From the NCBI GenBank assembly GCA_013396525.1, contig VWYX01000403.1:39182-103181 (forward strand): a stretch of 64,000 nt of DNA, given 5' to 3'. Within the stretch, counting starts at the first letter, position 1, and each line of letters starts with the position of its first letter. The notes beneath the pieces are model-generated. The model was not told the DNA's origin. It did no database searches and saw only the letters and a program-made list of their open reading frames with translations. Made by a program: the position numbers and the translations under genes. Source of the DNA: Chaetorhynchus papuensis (taxonomy: Eukaryota; Chordata; Aves; Passeriformes; Rhipiduridae). Shown here one piece after another: positions 39,201-51,814 of the stretch.

Positions 39201-39370
39201 CTGGATATAGCTGTCTCACAAAAGCAGCCACTGCTTGATCACGGCCCCAGCTCATCCAAAAAAAAGGCTGGGGATTGTAAAAACTTGGCAGGGGAGCCCT
39301 TGGGAAGGGCTGCTGCTTCCCCAGCCTCTCCTGCCTATGTGCATTGAGTCACATTCCCCGGCTTTCGTGG
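33266..39370. other. intronic DNA with no recognised gene
   Basis: Ordinary intron sequence. An 18-base A run is at 34499-34516. The phrase around 35340-35390 faintly recalls the GATCTCAAAGCACTTTAC segment of old amniote SINE/LINE relics, but it is too short and diverged to call. No other element was recognised. Confidence 0.5.
34499..34516 (+). repeat. poly(A) tract, 18 bases
   Basis: An uninterrupted A run preceded by AGAGAGG. No retroposed gene or SINE body is recognisable next to it. Confidence 0.9.
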
Positions 39371-39378
39371 CAGCCCTT

Positions 39379-39413
39379 TTATTATTATTACTACAACTAC
39401 TATTATTACTATT
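39379..39413 (+). repeat. imperfect trinucleotide (ATT/ACT) microsatellite
   Basis: About 35 bases of ATT units mixed with ACT and ACA units. It lies roughly 90 bp before the assembly gap. Confidence 0.85.
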
Positions 39414-39505
39414 CCCAAGACAGCACCAAAAGCTGCTACAATAGGAGGGAGGCGAGCTGGGCTCTACTTTGCCCTGCTGAACACTAACATAATTACCCAC
39501 GTCCC

Positions 39506-39667
39506 NNNNNNNNNNNNNNNNNNNNNNNNNNNNNNNNNNNNNNNNNNNNNNNNNNNNNNNNNNNNNNNNNNNNNNNNNNNNNNNNNNNNNNNNNNNNNNN
39601 NNNNNNNNNNNNNNNNNNNNNNNNNNNNNNNNNNNNNNNNNNNNNNNNNNNNNNNNNNNNNNNNNNN
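39506..39667. other. assembly gap (162 N)
   Basis: A run of 162 N. The flanks are unique sequence, with a GC-moderate segment on the left and AT-rich sequence on the right. Any open frame crossing it is meaningless. Confidence 1.
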
Positions 39668-41404
39668 GGTACATTTGATCTAAATGTCTTGGAGAGACAG
39701 ATATTGAACTCCACAGCACTATATTTAGACTCACTTTTCAAAGGATAAATGCACTTCAAATCTCTTCATTAGTTCCATTCTTCAGCAGTGGTTTATTCTG
39801 CCAAGAGCAAACCTGTTGTGCTTCGGAGAGGAACGTGGGGCCCACTCTTCCCACAGCGGAGCCTGAGGGTCCCTTCCCCACCTGAGAAACATTCCCATGA
39901 ACACATGGCAGGGGAGGAGGATTCTTCTCTGCCCAAGGGCTGGGTGAGCACACACATGGGGGGGAAAACCCTGCCCAGACCAGTGCCAGGGCTGTGCCCA
40001 GGGCTGCCCCTCTCCACCCAGCAGGACCAGGGATCCCGCTCCCCTGTGCGCAGGCACCGGGGTCAAAGCAGGACAAAGTGCCTCTGAAGCAGCCCACTCC
40101 CTGCAGTGATTAAACAGAGAACCAAAACACTGTTTTAGGATGACTAATTGTTAGACAAGATACATCCCACATGTGGCACGCTCCGCCTCAGCACCATCAG
40201 CCCAAATTCACTATGCAGGGGGAAGCAAAAGGCACTGCTGTCTTTGGGCTATCTGTGAAAAGCCACGGGGCACTGATCCAGGGGTGGATCTTCCCTGCAG
40301 AGCCAAGCCAGGCTGCCTGGAGTGCTGTCCCCACAGCAAAACTGCTGAGCATCCACCTGGAGCCCGGTGGCCCCTGGGGACGTGGTGTGCAGGATCAGCG
40401 CTGGCACAGCAGCTCCAGCCTGGCTCCCAACGCAGGTCAGCTCCTCTCTGCTGCTCGCACAACACGAACACAAACACAGCCCCAGCGGGGTGGGTGTGAC
40501 CCATGGAGAGCCCTGCTGGGGCTGGGGCATGACCAGACCCCCACAGGTCACACGCTCTAAGGCCACATGGAGAAGCTGCCTCCCGGCTGCACGGTGCCAC
40601 ACGAGAGCCTCTGGTAGCAAAGTTTTTACCAAATTTCAGCCCAGAAAGTCTGTCAGCTGCAAGGAGGGCATCCAATTCAAACAGGTCAGGTGTTACCTGG
40701 AGGGGCAAACACGACAGAGTCTCCTCCAATCACTGCAATAACGCATTTTACAGAGAACTCTAAAGTCAGCTCAGATTTAAGAAGCTGCATACTTCAAATG
40801 TCTCTGAAGAGTACTAAAATGAAAGCTCGGTCACACTGCACTGTGACTGCTGTGGAGCACTATTAAAGAGAAGCTAACATTTGTTTTCAATTACCCAGCG
40901 TATATCTGAGAGACTAAAGTTGTCTCCAAAGTATTAGATAAATGCATGTGTTTACTGTGCACTTGTGCATGGAAAATGAAAGTTATCTGACAATCATTTC
41001 CAAATACCAATATTTTACCAATATCATTATATCAACATCTAACGAGTCTCCCTGGGCTTCAACCCATGTTAAAAGGTAAAATTAGAAAGCAGAGGTAGCT
41101 GAACACTGCTCTTCAAGACGTAAAATAAATGCAAATTAAAAAGCTAGGATTTTACTCCCATATCTCCATTTTGTTCATAGCAGATCACATTTCCATTTTT
41201 TTCAAACTCTCCTGAAAAAAATGACAGAAAGCAGGAAAATTTGTGGCAAACACAGAATGACATCCATAAATTTATGAACTAACTAGACTGACATTCAGTG
41301 CAATGCAAAGTGCTTTCCAATCAATAGCCATGAGCATCAATTCCCCTCGAAGAGCATTCCTGTGCCACTGCCTCCCACCAGCAACAGGCAGTGCCATTTT
41401 CTGC
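39668..41404. other. intronic DNA with no recognised element
   Basis: 39800-40600 is GC-rich (G- and C-biased but not strongly CpG-rich) and produces many overlapping chance open frames on both strands. 40740-41280 is AT-rich. Nothing in it is recognisable as a gene or repeat. Confidence 0.55.
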
Positions 41405-41730
41405 TGAACTTCAGGATCGCTGCCATCTCCCCCAGTCGATGGCATCGATGGGGCTGCGAGATCGGGAGCCGCGAGCGCGCAGGAGGCGGCGGACAACGGG
41501 GAAGGGGCGTGGGGCAGGGCCAGCGCGGGGTTGCTTAGCAATAGTCCCTGCGTGCCCATCCCTGCGCTGCTCCTGCACCCAGAGCTGAGAGATTTCCAGC
41601 AGCAATCCAAACACCGGGGACGAGGAGCAGTAGGAATAACGGCACGCAAAATAAATAAGTGCTCTGCCTTTGCTATGTGATTTAAGGAAATTTAACTCCC
41701 GGCTCTCCGGAGCATCGCGGGAAGCAGTCG
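41405..41730. promoter_or_regulatory. isolated intronic CpG-rich block
   Basis: In about 325 bp of otherwise CpG-poor intron there is a dense cluster of CpGs, for example GCGAGATCGGGAGCCGCGAG near 41455 and GGCGGCGGACAACGGGG near 41483. CpGs thin out past 41600 but continue to ATCGCGGG near 41713. No TATA box, first exon or open frame with a good start can be assigned. It may be an orphan CpG island acting as an alternative promoter or enhancer, or recent GC-biased drift. The X-box-like site at 41530 supports a regulatory reading. Confidence 0.45.
41530..41542. promoter_or_regulatory. RFX X-box-like palindrome inside the CpG block
   Basis: GTTGCTTAGCAAT has two inverted half-sites, GTTGCT and AGCAAT, separated by one base. 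It fits the RFX pattern GTNRCC-(0-3)-RGYAAC with two mismatches. Motif inference only. Confidence 0.4.
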
Positions 41731-43904
41731 ATGGTGTTGGCTGACTTCAATGCAAAGTTTATTGAGCCCAGAAAGAGACCCGAAAAGCAGCCTGGGACTC
41801 AGAGGGCTTGGGCACAGCCCCACTCATTTGTGATCAATAATGGTTTTGCCTCTCTTTCTGCTGCAAAGTATCAGCAGAGAGTAAACTTCTCCCAACAACC
41901 AGAAAGGTTTGCTCAGGATTCACTCGGGATGGATTAACAGCACCAGAGATTGACTTGAGTCACTGACAGCTGAGACAAACGAAAAGCATCGTGTTTGAGG
42001 GCTGCAGTGACAGGCAGGGCTCTGGAGCAGGGCTCTGGGATGTGAGCAGTGGCCCACACTGTGCTTGCAGATGGGGCAGCCTTGCTGCCCAAACCCTTAT
42101 CCACAGAGGTGCTGTTTATACTTGGATAAAGGGAGCTGTGTGACCTGCAGCTCTTGCCTCACGCAGGAGAGATGCTGAACACCCGAGCAATAGCAAGGGA
42201 ACAGGTTGTTTAATTTTTTGGTTACTCCTCACATGAAGTCCTTCAATTAAAGATTTAATTCAGATTTATTAGACACATATTAGGTGCTAAATTTCCGCTG
42301 ATAATTGCTAAAAGTGACCTGTAATGCGAACAACATAACCCTTCCATTTCTGTATTGCCTCCAAATAGCCCCAAACAAGGCCATGGCAGAAAAAACCAGC
42401 TTCTCAGTTCCCTTTTCAGCATCTGCTGCAAACAGGAGGTTTCTGCTGGGCAACTTGCCCACTTTGCTCAGTTATCAGCACCTTCACTGCCCAGGACCCA
42501 GAGATCCCCAGTGGGAAGCAAGTAAATGGTCAGCAGGGGCAGGGTGGATTCAGCATCCCTGTGGAACAGGCACAAGGGATGCCTCAGAGTCATCACTGAA
42601 AATCCCTCTGTGTCAAACCCTGTCAGAGCAGTTAGACCATAAACTAATAACTGTCAATCTGCATTTGTTTGCAATGATGCAAAGAATGCTTTCATAATTC
42701 TCTTAGAGATATAAAAGAGGCACTCTGATTTTGCTTTAAATGAAAGAGTGTGATAATGTTAGCTGCTGGTAAACCTCAAAGACAGTATTTATACAGCATC
42801 AGAAACATTTGCAAAGTTGGGAAAGAAATGTCTTTGGGTTGAAAGACCTTAAAATTTACAGCCCATATTCTGCAAACTTTGATGCCTCTGCCTAAGCACA
42901 CTGCAGGATCTGTGCCTGTATTTTGATCACTCCAACAAGGCCACACTGTATAAAGGAAGCTGTAAAAGTCTGAAAGTGTATTATTCTTTTTCTTAAGGAT
43001 TTCTATTTTTTAAAATGTTGAGGAGGATATAGTACACCCAGAATCTACAGCCTCCAGCTTGTACACAAGAGGCACAGCACAATAAAATGCCTTAAAGCCC
43101 TTTCCTAAGCAGAAGGCAAGGCAGCATTGCTAATTTATTGCAGAGCATCATGCTCTTCCAGGTACCAGGAGGGAAACACTGTCCCTGCATTTCATGCATC
43201 AAAACCTCCTGGAAAACAGATCAGGCTTGTGCCTGTGCGGTCAGTTTTTGTAGCTGCTGGAGGCGGATGGGCAGAGGTGGTGCTGCTGTATTAACAAAGT
43301 ATCTTACTCCAGATGCCAGGAGATGTCCCATCCCTGTGGGCCCAAGCAAGCCCGTCCTGGAGAGAGGGCAGTGACTAATTCTGCTTTGCTGGGTGGCTGC
43401 CCAGACCCCGCAAAGGAAGCAGTCACAGCAGCAGCAGCACAGGCTCACGGTGCTTTTTTATGTACCTCGATGACCTGAGCAGAACTTGCCAGTTCCATCA
43501 TGCAAAGCCAAGCAAGAGCTTCTTAAATCCCACCTGAGTGTGAGCACATCAACAATGGAGAAAGGAAGAGGAGAGAGAATGCTAGAGGAGAAAACCAATG
43601 CCCAGAGCAGTGGGGGAAGGTTCAGCCCCAGATTAGTTAACTGGTAAGAGAGGCCAGACAAGCAGCCAAGTCTATCAAGGTTTCATGCCTCTGCTATACA
43701 AGGTGTACGTAATCCAAAATATTCACCACTTCTTTCATTCTTGTCACACAGGGGTAATTCAAGGGCAGGCACATAAAACAAGGTTGAGTTGAGTAGGATG
43801 ACAAGCTCAGCCCAACACCTCCTGCTCCAGTCACACGCTGCGGGGTAACTCCCAGGCAGGGTTGTGTGGGGTTGTACAGGATTCAGGAGCTAAAGGCTCA
43901 TCTC
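41731..43904. other. intronic DNA with no recognised element
   Basis: Unique-looking sequence with short open frames only. No repeat family, RNA gene or regulatory cluster was recognised. Confidence 0.55.
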
Positions 43905-44032
43905 TTTTCCTGGCTCTGGCAGAGACCAAAGTCACTGCATATCTCTGCCAGGTCCCTCTACCTGCAGAACAGGGATAACTGTGCTTAGCATCCTTTTCCC
44001 GCAGTTTGCAGAGTGCTTTTTAAAAAGAAGCA
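43905..44032 (+). mobile_element. MIR-like (CORE-SINE) relic
   Basis: Reading the plus strand, CCTGGCTCTGGCAGAGACCA, then AGTCACTGCATATCTCTGCC, then CTACCTGCAGAACAGGGATA, then GCTTAGCATCC and GCAGAGTGCTTTTT follow in MIR order. The matching MIR parts are CTGGCTCTGCCACT, CAAGTCACTTCACCTCTCTG, CATCTGTAAAACAGGGATAA, the ACTTAC box and AAGTGCTTTG. It is diverged but colinear over about 120 bp. Orientation is opposite to the copy at 30310-30440. Confidence 0.6.
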
Positions 44033-44576
44033 GGTGTGGAGAACTGCTGGTAGAAAGCACCATAAAAAAAGCCCCTCTAGATAAAAATCTACAGTATAGC
44101 AAACTTACTAAAACAGGATGCAGCCTTTTAGCTACAGCAACCCTGTAGCTTCTTTTCTCCCCTGAAGTTAAATTGAGGCAATTTTCAAGAATACATTAAA
44201 TTGGCATGAAAACTAAGAACAAAGAACAGTTTGTTTCTGCTTTGGAAATCTTTCTCTCCTGGTCTCTTTAGTTTTCTTGCCCATATCCAGCATCTTCTTC
44301 ACTTTCAATTGTGTTATCACACATCCATTCTACGATTCCTTATTGAAAAGAAAAAATATCAGTAACAATTGAGCCTTCCTTTCAGGATCACTTAAAGGAC
44401 ATTTCAGTTGCCCAACATGATGCAGCTGAGGACTCCAGATTATTCACCTGTTGGTCCTGCAGGTGCTGTTTCTATAAAATTAAGTGCCTGTCTAATGGAT
44501 GTGTTTCCAAGGAGCTGGAGAGACTGTGTACAGGATGGTAGAGAGTGCACAAAGTAAAATGACATCATCCTAGGGG

Positions 44577-44594
44577 AAAAAAAAAAAAAAAAAC
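44577..44594 (+). repeat. poly(A) tract, 18 bases
   Basis: An uninterrupted A run following CCTAGGGG. No retroposed body is recognisable beside it. Confidence 0.9.
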
Positions 44595-45629
44595 AAACCA
44601 AGGAGAATCTGGAACCACCTCCTTTTAAAGCAAGGCAAAGTTCTGCTGTGCTGAAAATACCAACTGGCTGCTTTCCCAGGTAAAATGCCATTGCTTGAAA
44701 GAGAGTCAGTTACTGCCTCAAGGAACCTCCCTGTTGAGGCAAAAAAGCTATTTCAGACCATGTGTTGAACCCTCTCCATGATTAGAAAAAGAGAAGAGAA
44801 AGCTGCCTGTGTGTCAAGCCAACACACAAGAAATACAGGGAGATGTGGGCACTTTTTTCACCAGAGGGTGGCAAAGGGGAGACACATCCTCTGCTCTGGG
44901 CTGCTCCAGCCCCAGCCCCACTCCGAAGCAAAGCAACAGGGAGCAGACCAATGCCCTCAGCATTTGGCAGACAGAGAGTACAAAATACCTCCAGGGCACC
45001 TGCAGCGACTCCCCTCACCTTGCTCTCTCTGAGAAACTTGCCTTTTTTGTTTTAAGCTCCCTCTCTGTCAGGGAGTGGAGCCTCCTGCAAAGCCCTGTCC
45101 CCAGCGGGCAGCCCCAATGGTGGGGCCATTCGAAGCCACAGAGGTCTCTCTGTGGGCTCGGGGACTTCCCAGGCTCTCAAGGAGGCAGCTGGGCTGTTGC
45201 CATTAACTAACCCCACATCAGGTCTTCTCCAAGGGTTTGGTGAACCTGCCCAAGCACCCAGTGACCAGACTCCCAGTCAGGGCTGCAGGGGAGGAGTGCT
45301 CTTGCCCTTGAATCAAGCCCAGTAGTGACCCCATCAAGGGAGCCTGGTGAGAATTTTATCTTCTATAAAACACTCATTTTAGTTAAAGAGATGAGAAAGG
45401 CCTATTTTATCTGAGAGAGAGAGGAAAAACCCTGTATATATACACATGTATCTCTGTATAATGTGTGCCTGGATATATAGAATATACATATACATGCACA
45501 CACTTCACAGCTTTCAGAGACGATGACAGCATGTTTTCATATAGTACATCTGAAGGAAAGGTCTTGTGTCAGTGCTACAGCAGAGAAAATTTCATCTTGA
45601 AACTAGGGAATGAAGGGAGAAAAAAATAA

Positions 45630-45643
45630 AAGAGAGAGAGAGA
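45630..45643 (+). repeat. (AG)n microsatellite, short
   Basis: About seven AG units. A second, looser TA/CA-rich stretch lies nearby at about 45430-45510. Confidence 0.8.
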
Positions 45644-46739
45644 ATGTTTTCCCTTCTTATCATGTCTGAGGAACTTAACTATAGTGATGGGAAGATATAA
45701 AACGCCAGACAGCAGAGCACTGTTCTGGAGACCACAATATGCATAAAAACTCCTGCAAACCCTTGTTAAATGTTCCTACCCCTCCTGCCCTCCAGTCCAT
45801 ACCTCCAGGGTGCAATTTTCAGGAGACAGAAAGATTCAGTGTGCTTTGGTTAAAATAATCCCCTGGATTCTCGCTGCAGAGACTGTCATAACGGCGTGTT
45901 CCTCTGGTTTATTATATTAATAAGCAGAGTCATTCAGCACTCAACATGATGTGGCTCTCTGACTTGCACGTGACTGTGTCCCCAAGCTGCAGCAACACAG
46001 AGGCCTCCCCCCAACTCCTCCTTGCAAAAAAGGTTTGTTATTTTGAGGCAAAATAACCACAGCTGCTTACAAACAAGGATGCACATACAGCAGGTTGTGA
46101 ATGTGCAGAGGCAGCAGCTGAATTCACCCCCAGGCACCCCCAGTTTCCTCCCTGCTCCCTGCCAGGCTCCTTGGGATGCTGGTGATGTCCCCCCAGTCCC
46201 AAGCCCTCCATTCCAGTCCCATGTCCACCTCATCCTGTGCACCCAAGGTGCATGTTGAACATATTTTACACTGATTAGAGCCAAATAAGAGTAAAAAATA
46301 AGGCTATTAAAATGGTAAAAAAAATCTCTAATCCATAAGCAAAGCTCTTCCTCTTTTCCCTGGCTTGAAAAAACACTGCTATCCTGGCCTGAAATCCCAT
46401 GAACTTGCCCTATAACCTCTAATCACTGCTTCCTGCCTTCGTTTCCCAGCTGGGAGAGGCATGTTAGGTTTCTGCACCCCAGGAAGCACCACTGGCTTGG
46501 CTCTGAAGATGCCCCATGTGCAGCTCTGTTTTCACCACCTTTTTCTGGGGTGTTTGGTTCAAGCACAAGCACAAAGGAAACTGCTCCACTGCTGCCAACA
46601 CTGCTGCTGTTATTGATGTGTACTCAGTCTGTGAGGACCCCGCTGGATTTTCTGCTCCCCTTCCCATAAAGGTTTCCTATTTTTCCCCTAAGATGCAGCC
46701 TCAGGAATATGTTATGTGGCAGAGGTTTTATACCATGTA

Positions 46740-46915
46740 AATGATGGATATTGTTTATGTACTGATTATGTCGAACCCAGCTGTTTACCTTTGCTAGGAC
46801 TGCAATTATTTTAACAGTAATTGTAAAAATAAATTGGGGAGAAAAATAGCAGAAACTTTCTCGTTTGGTTTTCGAAACTAGAGCACTGCCAAAAGTGACC
46901 TGACCTCAGAAAAGT
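46740..46915. promoter_or_regulatory. candidate conserved non-coding element
   Basis: An AT-rich block with GCAATTATTTTAACAGTAATTG near 46802 and a TTTGGTTTTCGAAAC stretch near 46864. Non-repetitive, with no coding signal. Inference only. Confidence 0.22.
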
Positions 46916-49900
46916 CACATGTAGACACTTATTTTAAATATCAACTGAGCTCATCCATGCATGGAAAACAGAGTGCTCTGTAGGGTTCTGGGCACAAATG
47001 GGTCCCAAAAGGTTCAGAATTCAGCCCAGTCACATCTTCCTCATTCATCACCATCTGCTTAAGCTGCCACAGCACCCAGATCTTCCCAGCAGCCAACCAA
47101 CCACATAACACTGACATCAGCCCTGCAGAATAGGGTCAAACAGCCCACAAGACAGGCACATTGACCTCACCTCTCTTCTTTCCGACAGGTTCACTCTCCT
47201 CCATATGAAAATGCCACTATAGACCAAATATTTTTGAAGGTACCCATTTTGCAACTGGAGCAACCATTTCCCAACCCTGCATGCAGTTCCCCTGCTTCTC
47301 CTCCTCTCCCTGGATCGCAGACAGATGCCAAGCCATGGAAGTTATTCTTTCATTTACAGCATCTGGTTCCTTGGCAGACTCCTCGGGTAATTATGTTCAT
47401 AGCTTTAAAGCTGTCTCTAGCTCTGCTTCATGGGTTTGCTGCTTTTGGCTTGTAGCAGTCTCTTCTCATCTTCCCTGGCCATCACATGGGCTGAATGTTG
47501 CTCTTAAAATACAGGAATTAGACCGCTTGCATCTCCCTCTAACCAGAGCACAAATAAACAATACCCCGTGTTGTTCTTTAAACACAAGCACTTGTTTTAC
47601 TTTCACAGCCATTTTTGGGAGGCTCTGGGCACTCTCTTGGTCTTGTAGCACCATGTACTCAGAGTCACGTGCAACCACTGACACAGCCTGGACAATTAAA
47701 CCTCCATACAAAGCTAACAGAATTTTAAATTCTTTTTTAGATGGGGAATGTTGCATTTCTGCTTGGATGCTCCTTCTCACCAGCAGCACTCAGAATCACT
47801 TTTTCCTGCAGACAAAAAGGCAGAGAAACATCCACCCAGCACCTTGGAAATCCCTGCCTGGAAGGCTGCTGGGTGAATGGGCTCTCTCACAAGGGAGGAT
47901 GTAACCCAGCCTTAAAAACAAGGGACAGGAGAGGATTAGTGGGGTGGGAATCCATGAGCCCCAAAGGTCCCCCCAACACCAGAGGGAGGATTCTGTATTT
48001 CCTGTTAGTAAAAGGCTGCAGATAAAAAGGGAGGGACAATATAGGTCCCTCGTCATCAGCCTGAAGTGCCCATCCCTTGGGATAAGAGAACAAGCTGATG
48101 ATTGACCCTGGTTTTCTGATTGAAGCTACCAACAACTACCAGAGATCCACACGCCTGCTCAAGGACCTGCAGCTCATCTTGGATAAGCGGAGGCAAAGTT
48201 ACCACAGGGTGACAACCTCAGGATGCCACTGGCTGGCATAGAGTTCCCATCAGTGACCCCAAAACAGCACCAGATTAGGCTTTCAAAAGAAAAAGAAAAC
48301 AGTCCCATCCACACTTTGCCAAGGACACAAGTCAGCACCCTGGGGACTCACTACTTAGTAACAGCAGAATGAATTTGGTGGCGAGCCAACTTTTAAAGAG
48401 GCATTTCAAACAAACCAACTTCACACATTACCCTCAGGGGATGCTTCATGGAATCAGCACCTTTGCAGTATCTCACCAACAGAAATTAGCTGAGAACTGT
48501 TCTGGAAGAGCACCCATCACGGCGGCTCCCAAAATGGTCTCTCAGGGAGGAAGCAACAGCCGGGCTATTCCTCACTCCTCCTTCTGTCACTGGCTCAACA
48601 CCCAGAGCACAGTTAGTTGGCCCAGCTTGTGAGGGTGTCCATCCAAGTGGATGGTGCTCCTCTGCCTCAGGAGAAACCACAAACCCTTGTCCAGATCCCT
48701 CCCTGGCTCAAACCTCTCCAAACCTGGGGAATGTGTGGCTACAACCACAGCCATGATGGGAAAACCCACCATGTGACCCTTTTCCTTTGCTTTTAGCTGA
48801 AACCTTCTCTGCCTCTGTGCAGCTACAGAGTCCTCACCATGAGGAACGGAGGGACAGACAAACACTGACTGCCAGACAAACTGACATGAGTGGTGCAGCC
48901 ACAGCAGTGGCATCCAGCAGCTCTGTTCATTTAACAGGGCTGAGTAAATGATGCGTGTGCTGGGCAGCTCAGAGGAGGAGGGATGCGCTCCTCCCCTGGG
49001 CAGAGGGAATTTGGATGCTCTCTCAGTCCTCATGCCCAGCATCCAAAGGCCCCATCTGGAGCATGGAGCAAACAGACCGAAAATGCTGCTCCCTCAGCAC
49101 AACGGGTGCAGCGGGGCTTTAGCACAAACCTCCTGTGTACCCTCCGTGCTGAGAGTGCCAGAGGGGCCAGAGCCCCACCACAGGGCTCATGGAAAGAAAT
49201 CATCCTGGGCAGGCAGGGACTCTGGGCATAGTTATGCTTTTTGAAGGAATAAGCCCATAAAGAGAAAAGTACAACAGATTTAAGCATTTAAATGCATTTC
49301 CATAACTGTTTGCGATGATTCCCAGACAGCAGCCTTCATTAAGCTGGAGCTGAGGCTGAGAACACCAATTAGCAGGATTTAAAAAGAAAAAAGGAACTGC
49401 CGTTATCCCCAAATAAAGAATTCAGGCCCAGCCTAATCTCTTATGCCTGGCTTTGCTGGAAACAATGGGAGGTTAATGCTCAGGAAGGTGAAGTGCACAG
49501 TACTTGGGATGGGCAGCCAGCTCAGTTGCACAGCACCATTTGGCTGCTGGTGGGGGAAGATGTAAAATATGGCAGTTCATCCTCACATCCACTGCCATAA
49601 AGCAAGGAAAGAAAGGAAGAAAAGAAATCCTGGCAAAGCACTGGTGGACACCTCCGTCTGTTCATCAAGCCCCAGGCAGCTGGAGGAGGAACACGCTGTG
49701 AACTGCCCAGCAGGTCCCAGAAGTCACTCACACACACTTTAGGAGATGTTTGAGCTACTTTAAAATCACGTGGCAAATTAAAGTTATACTTTTTTCCATT
49801 CATTCTGTACTCTATCAAATTCTTCAACTTTATGCTGTGCAAAACAGTTCTACCAGTGGACCTTGACAACAAGACCCTGCTTCATCCCCGCTGCTCAACT

Positions 49901-51814
49901 CCCACCATGGGAACTGCTTTCCAAAGCAGTACAATTATTTATCCAGTCTTCCTTCCCACAGACTTGACCTGCAAAGCCTGCATATCAACTTTGTCCAGTT
50001 TAGCCTCAGACTGGCAGCAAAGACACTCAATAGTGCAAAACACAAACCAACAGGAAAGATCAAGTCATCTATTTAAAGGGTGAGTGTTATGGATTTTCAT
50101 TTTTTCTGTAAAAGCCATGAGCAATTATTTTTGAGCACAGAGATCTTAACCATTCATTTATCCAGAGAATAAAAGTGGGAGAAGGGGAAATGATTGCTTT
50201 TTCATTATTTGTTGCACTGCCAGTACTGAATCAAAGTCAGAGGACTGCCAAAAGATCTCCTTTGATCCAAATAACTATCATTCTCACAAACATTTCTACA
50301 GGGGGAAAACCCAAACCCCAGTCCAATCTTTCCACCATGATTCTAAAGATAAATATATAAACAACAAAAAAAATCCTCTTCCTCTACACAAGTCTTTGCC
50401 ATTCACAGGCACAAAAGCTTTTTAAAAGATGCTGTCGGGGGGGATCCAGAACTGGACCAGAAAAGGCCAAGTTTGAAGATTCCCATCATCAGCCCAAGAC
50501 TGTAATACCACTCACAGTGAGTTAGAAAGATAAAATACATACATATATATATATATATAAAAAAAAGATTTTACATCAGGAACCAATTTACTTTTGCTGC
50601 TCCACAGAGCAATCATGCCTCAGGACCCACAGCTAAATGGCTGGAGCTCACATAACTGGAAGAGCAAAGAAAGCAGCAGAGAACTTTAATGGCTTATGAA
50701 ATTCAATTGAAATTGATGGTTGGAAAAGTGAAACATTTAACACCCCACCAACTTAACAGCAGTGCACCCATGTGCATGGACACACAGACAGGGGCATGGA
50801 CCAGAAAAGGTGAGAGCTCATTTCCCACTCACCTACGTGCCCATGACCCCCACAGAGCCCTAGGGAAGGAGATGGCACCCTCATACAGTAACTTAAACAA
50901 TATATACATATTTTAACACCTTCAGACCTTTTTCCACTGGAACCTTTAATATAAAACCCATCTTTTGTGAAAACGGCAATACATTATTATGACCTGCACC
51001 ATTCATGCCTCTGAAATATTAGAAGCTGCATTCTGCATTTCATCTTCAGCTGGAGCAGGAACTCAAAAACCCTCCCTGCTATTTGAGATGACTTTGAATA
51101 AACTGTTTGCAGCTGATGTACTTTTCCAGCACAGATCTCTTCTGTTATGAAGCCTGTCTCTGATGAACAATAGAAAAATATTGTTGACAGGGGTGTACTT
51201 TTCCATCAACTCAAAAATATAATTTTGCAGAATATTTTCACAGCTCAGCAGAAGGTGGAAAGAAAGACAATATTATGACTAGATAAGAAAGAAAAAAGAC
51301 ATTCGCTATAATTAGCTTAGAGTAGTTTTCTTGTTGGTTTTGGCTTGCTTGAACAAAGTTCTTTACTAGTTAGAGCTCCAATCTGACTTAAAAAGCCTTC
51401 AGGCAAAACTCATGGTAATCAAAGATTAACCTGGGTAGAAACAATCAGAATTTGGCCAAAACACTTTAGAACAATGCTTATATCCACAAAGCAACAACAA
51501 GAACCACCAGTAATTTAACACCATGACCTTTAAGTGCTCCGAGGTGCGTGGTCAGTCGGGTGCTTTAGGATGCATTACCCCAGCTCAGCTGCAGAAAGGA
51601 ACGGCCGCATCCCAGCAAGGGTCACACTGGCATTTATCGAGTGGCTCGGAGCACAGGGACACTGTTGCCTTGCAGAAGGACTGAAACATCAGGAACCACC
51701 TCACTGGAGCATCCATCGTGCCCCAGGAGCAGGCAGGGATATGTTCACGTGGGCACTCCACCCTGAGCTCTCTCCAGTGTGCTGCATCAGTTGATTCATG
51801 GGGAGGCCTCGATG
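46916..51814. other. intronic DNA with no recognised gene
   Basis: A 207-codon plus-strand open frame at 47281-47904 shows no domain, no codon bias that I can see and no start context worth noting; I treat it as chance. A TA microsatellite is at 50543-50559. Nothing else was recognised. Confidence 0.5.
50543..50559 (+). repeat. (AT)n microsatellite
   Basis: About eight AT units, preceded by ATACATAC and followed by an A run. Confidence 0.9.

Noticed and set aside
47281..47904. 207-codon plus-strand open frame
   Set aside because: Mixed composition with no domain, no family resemblance, no promoter or splice support. Opposing frames of similar quality overlap it.
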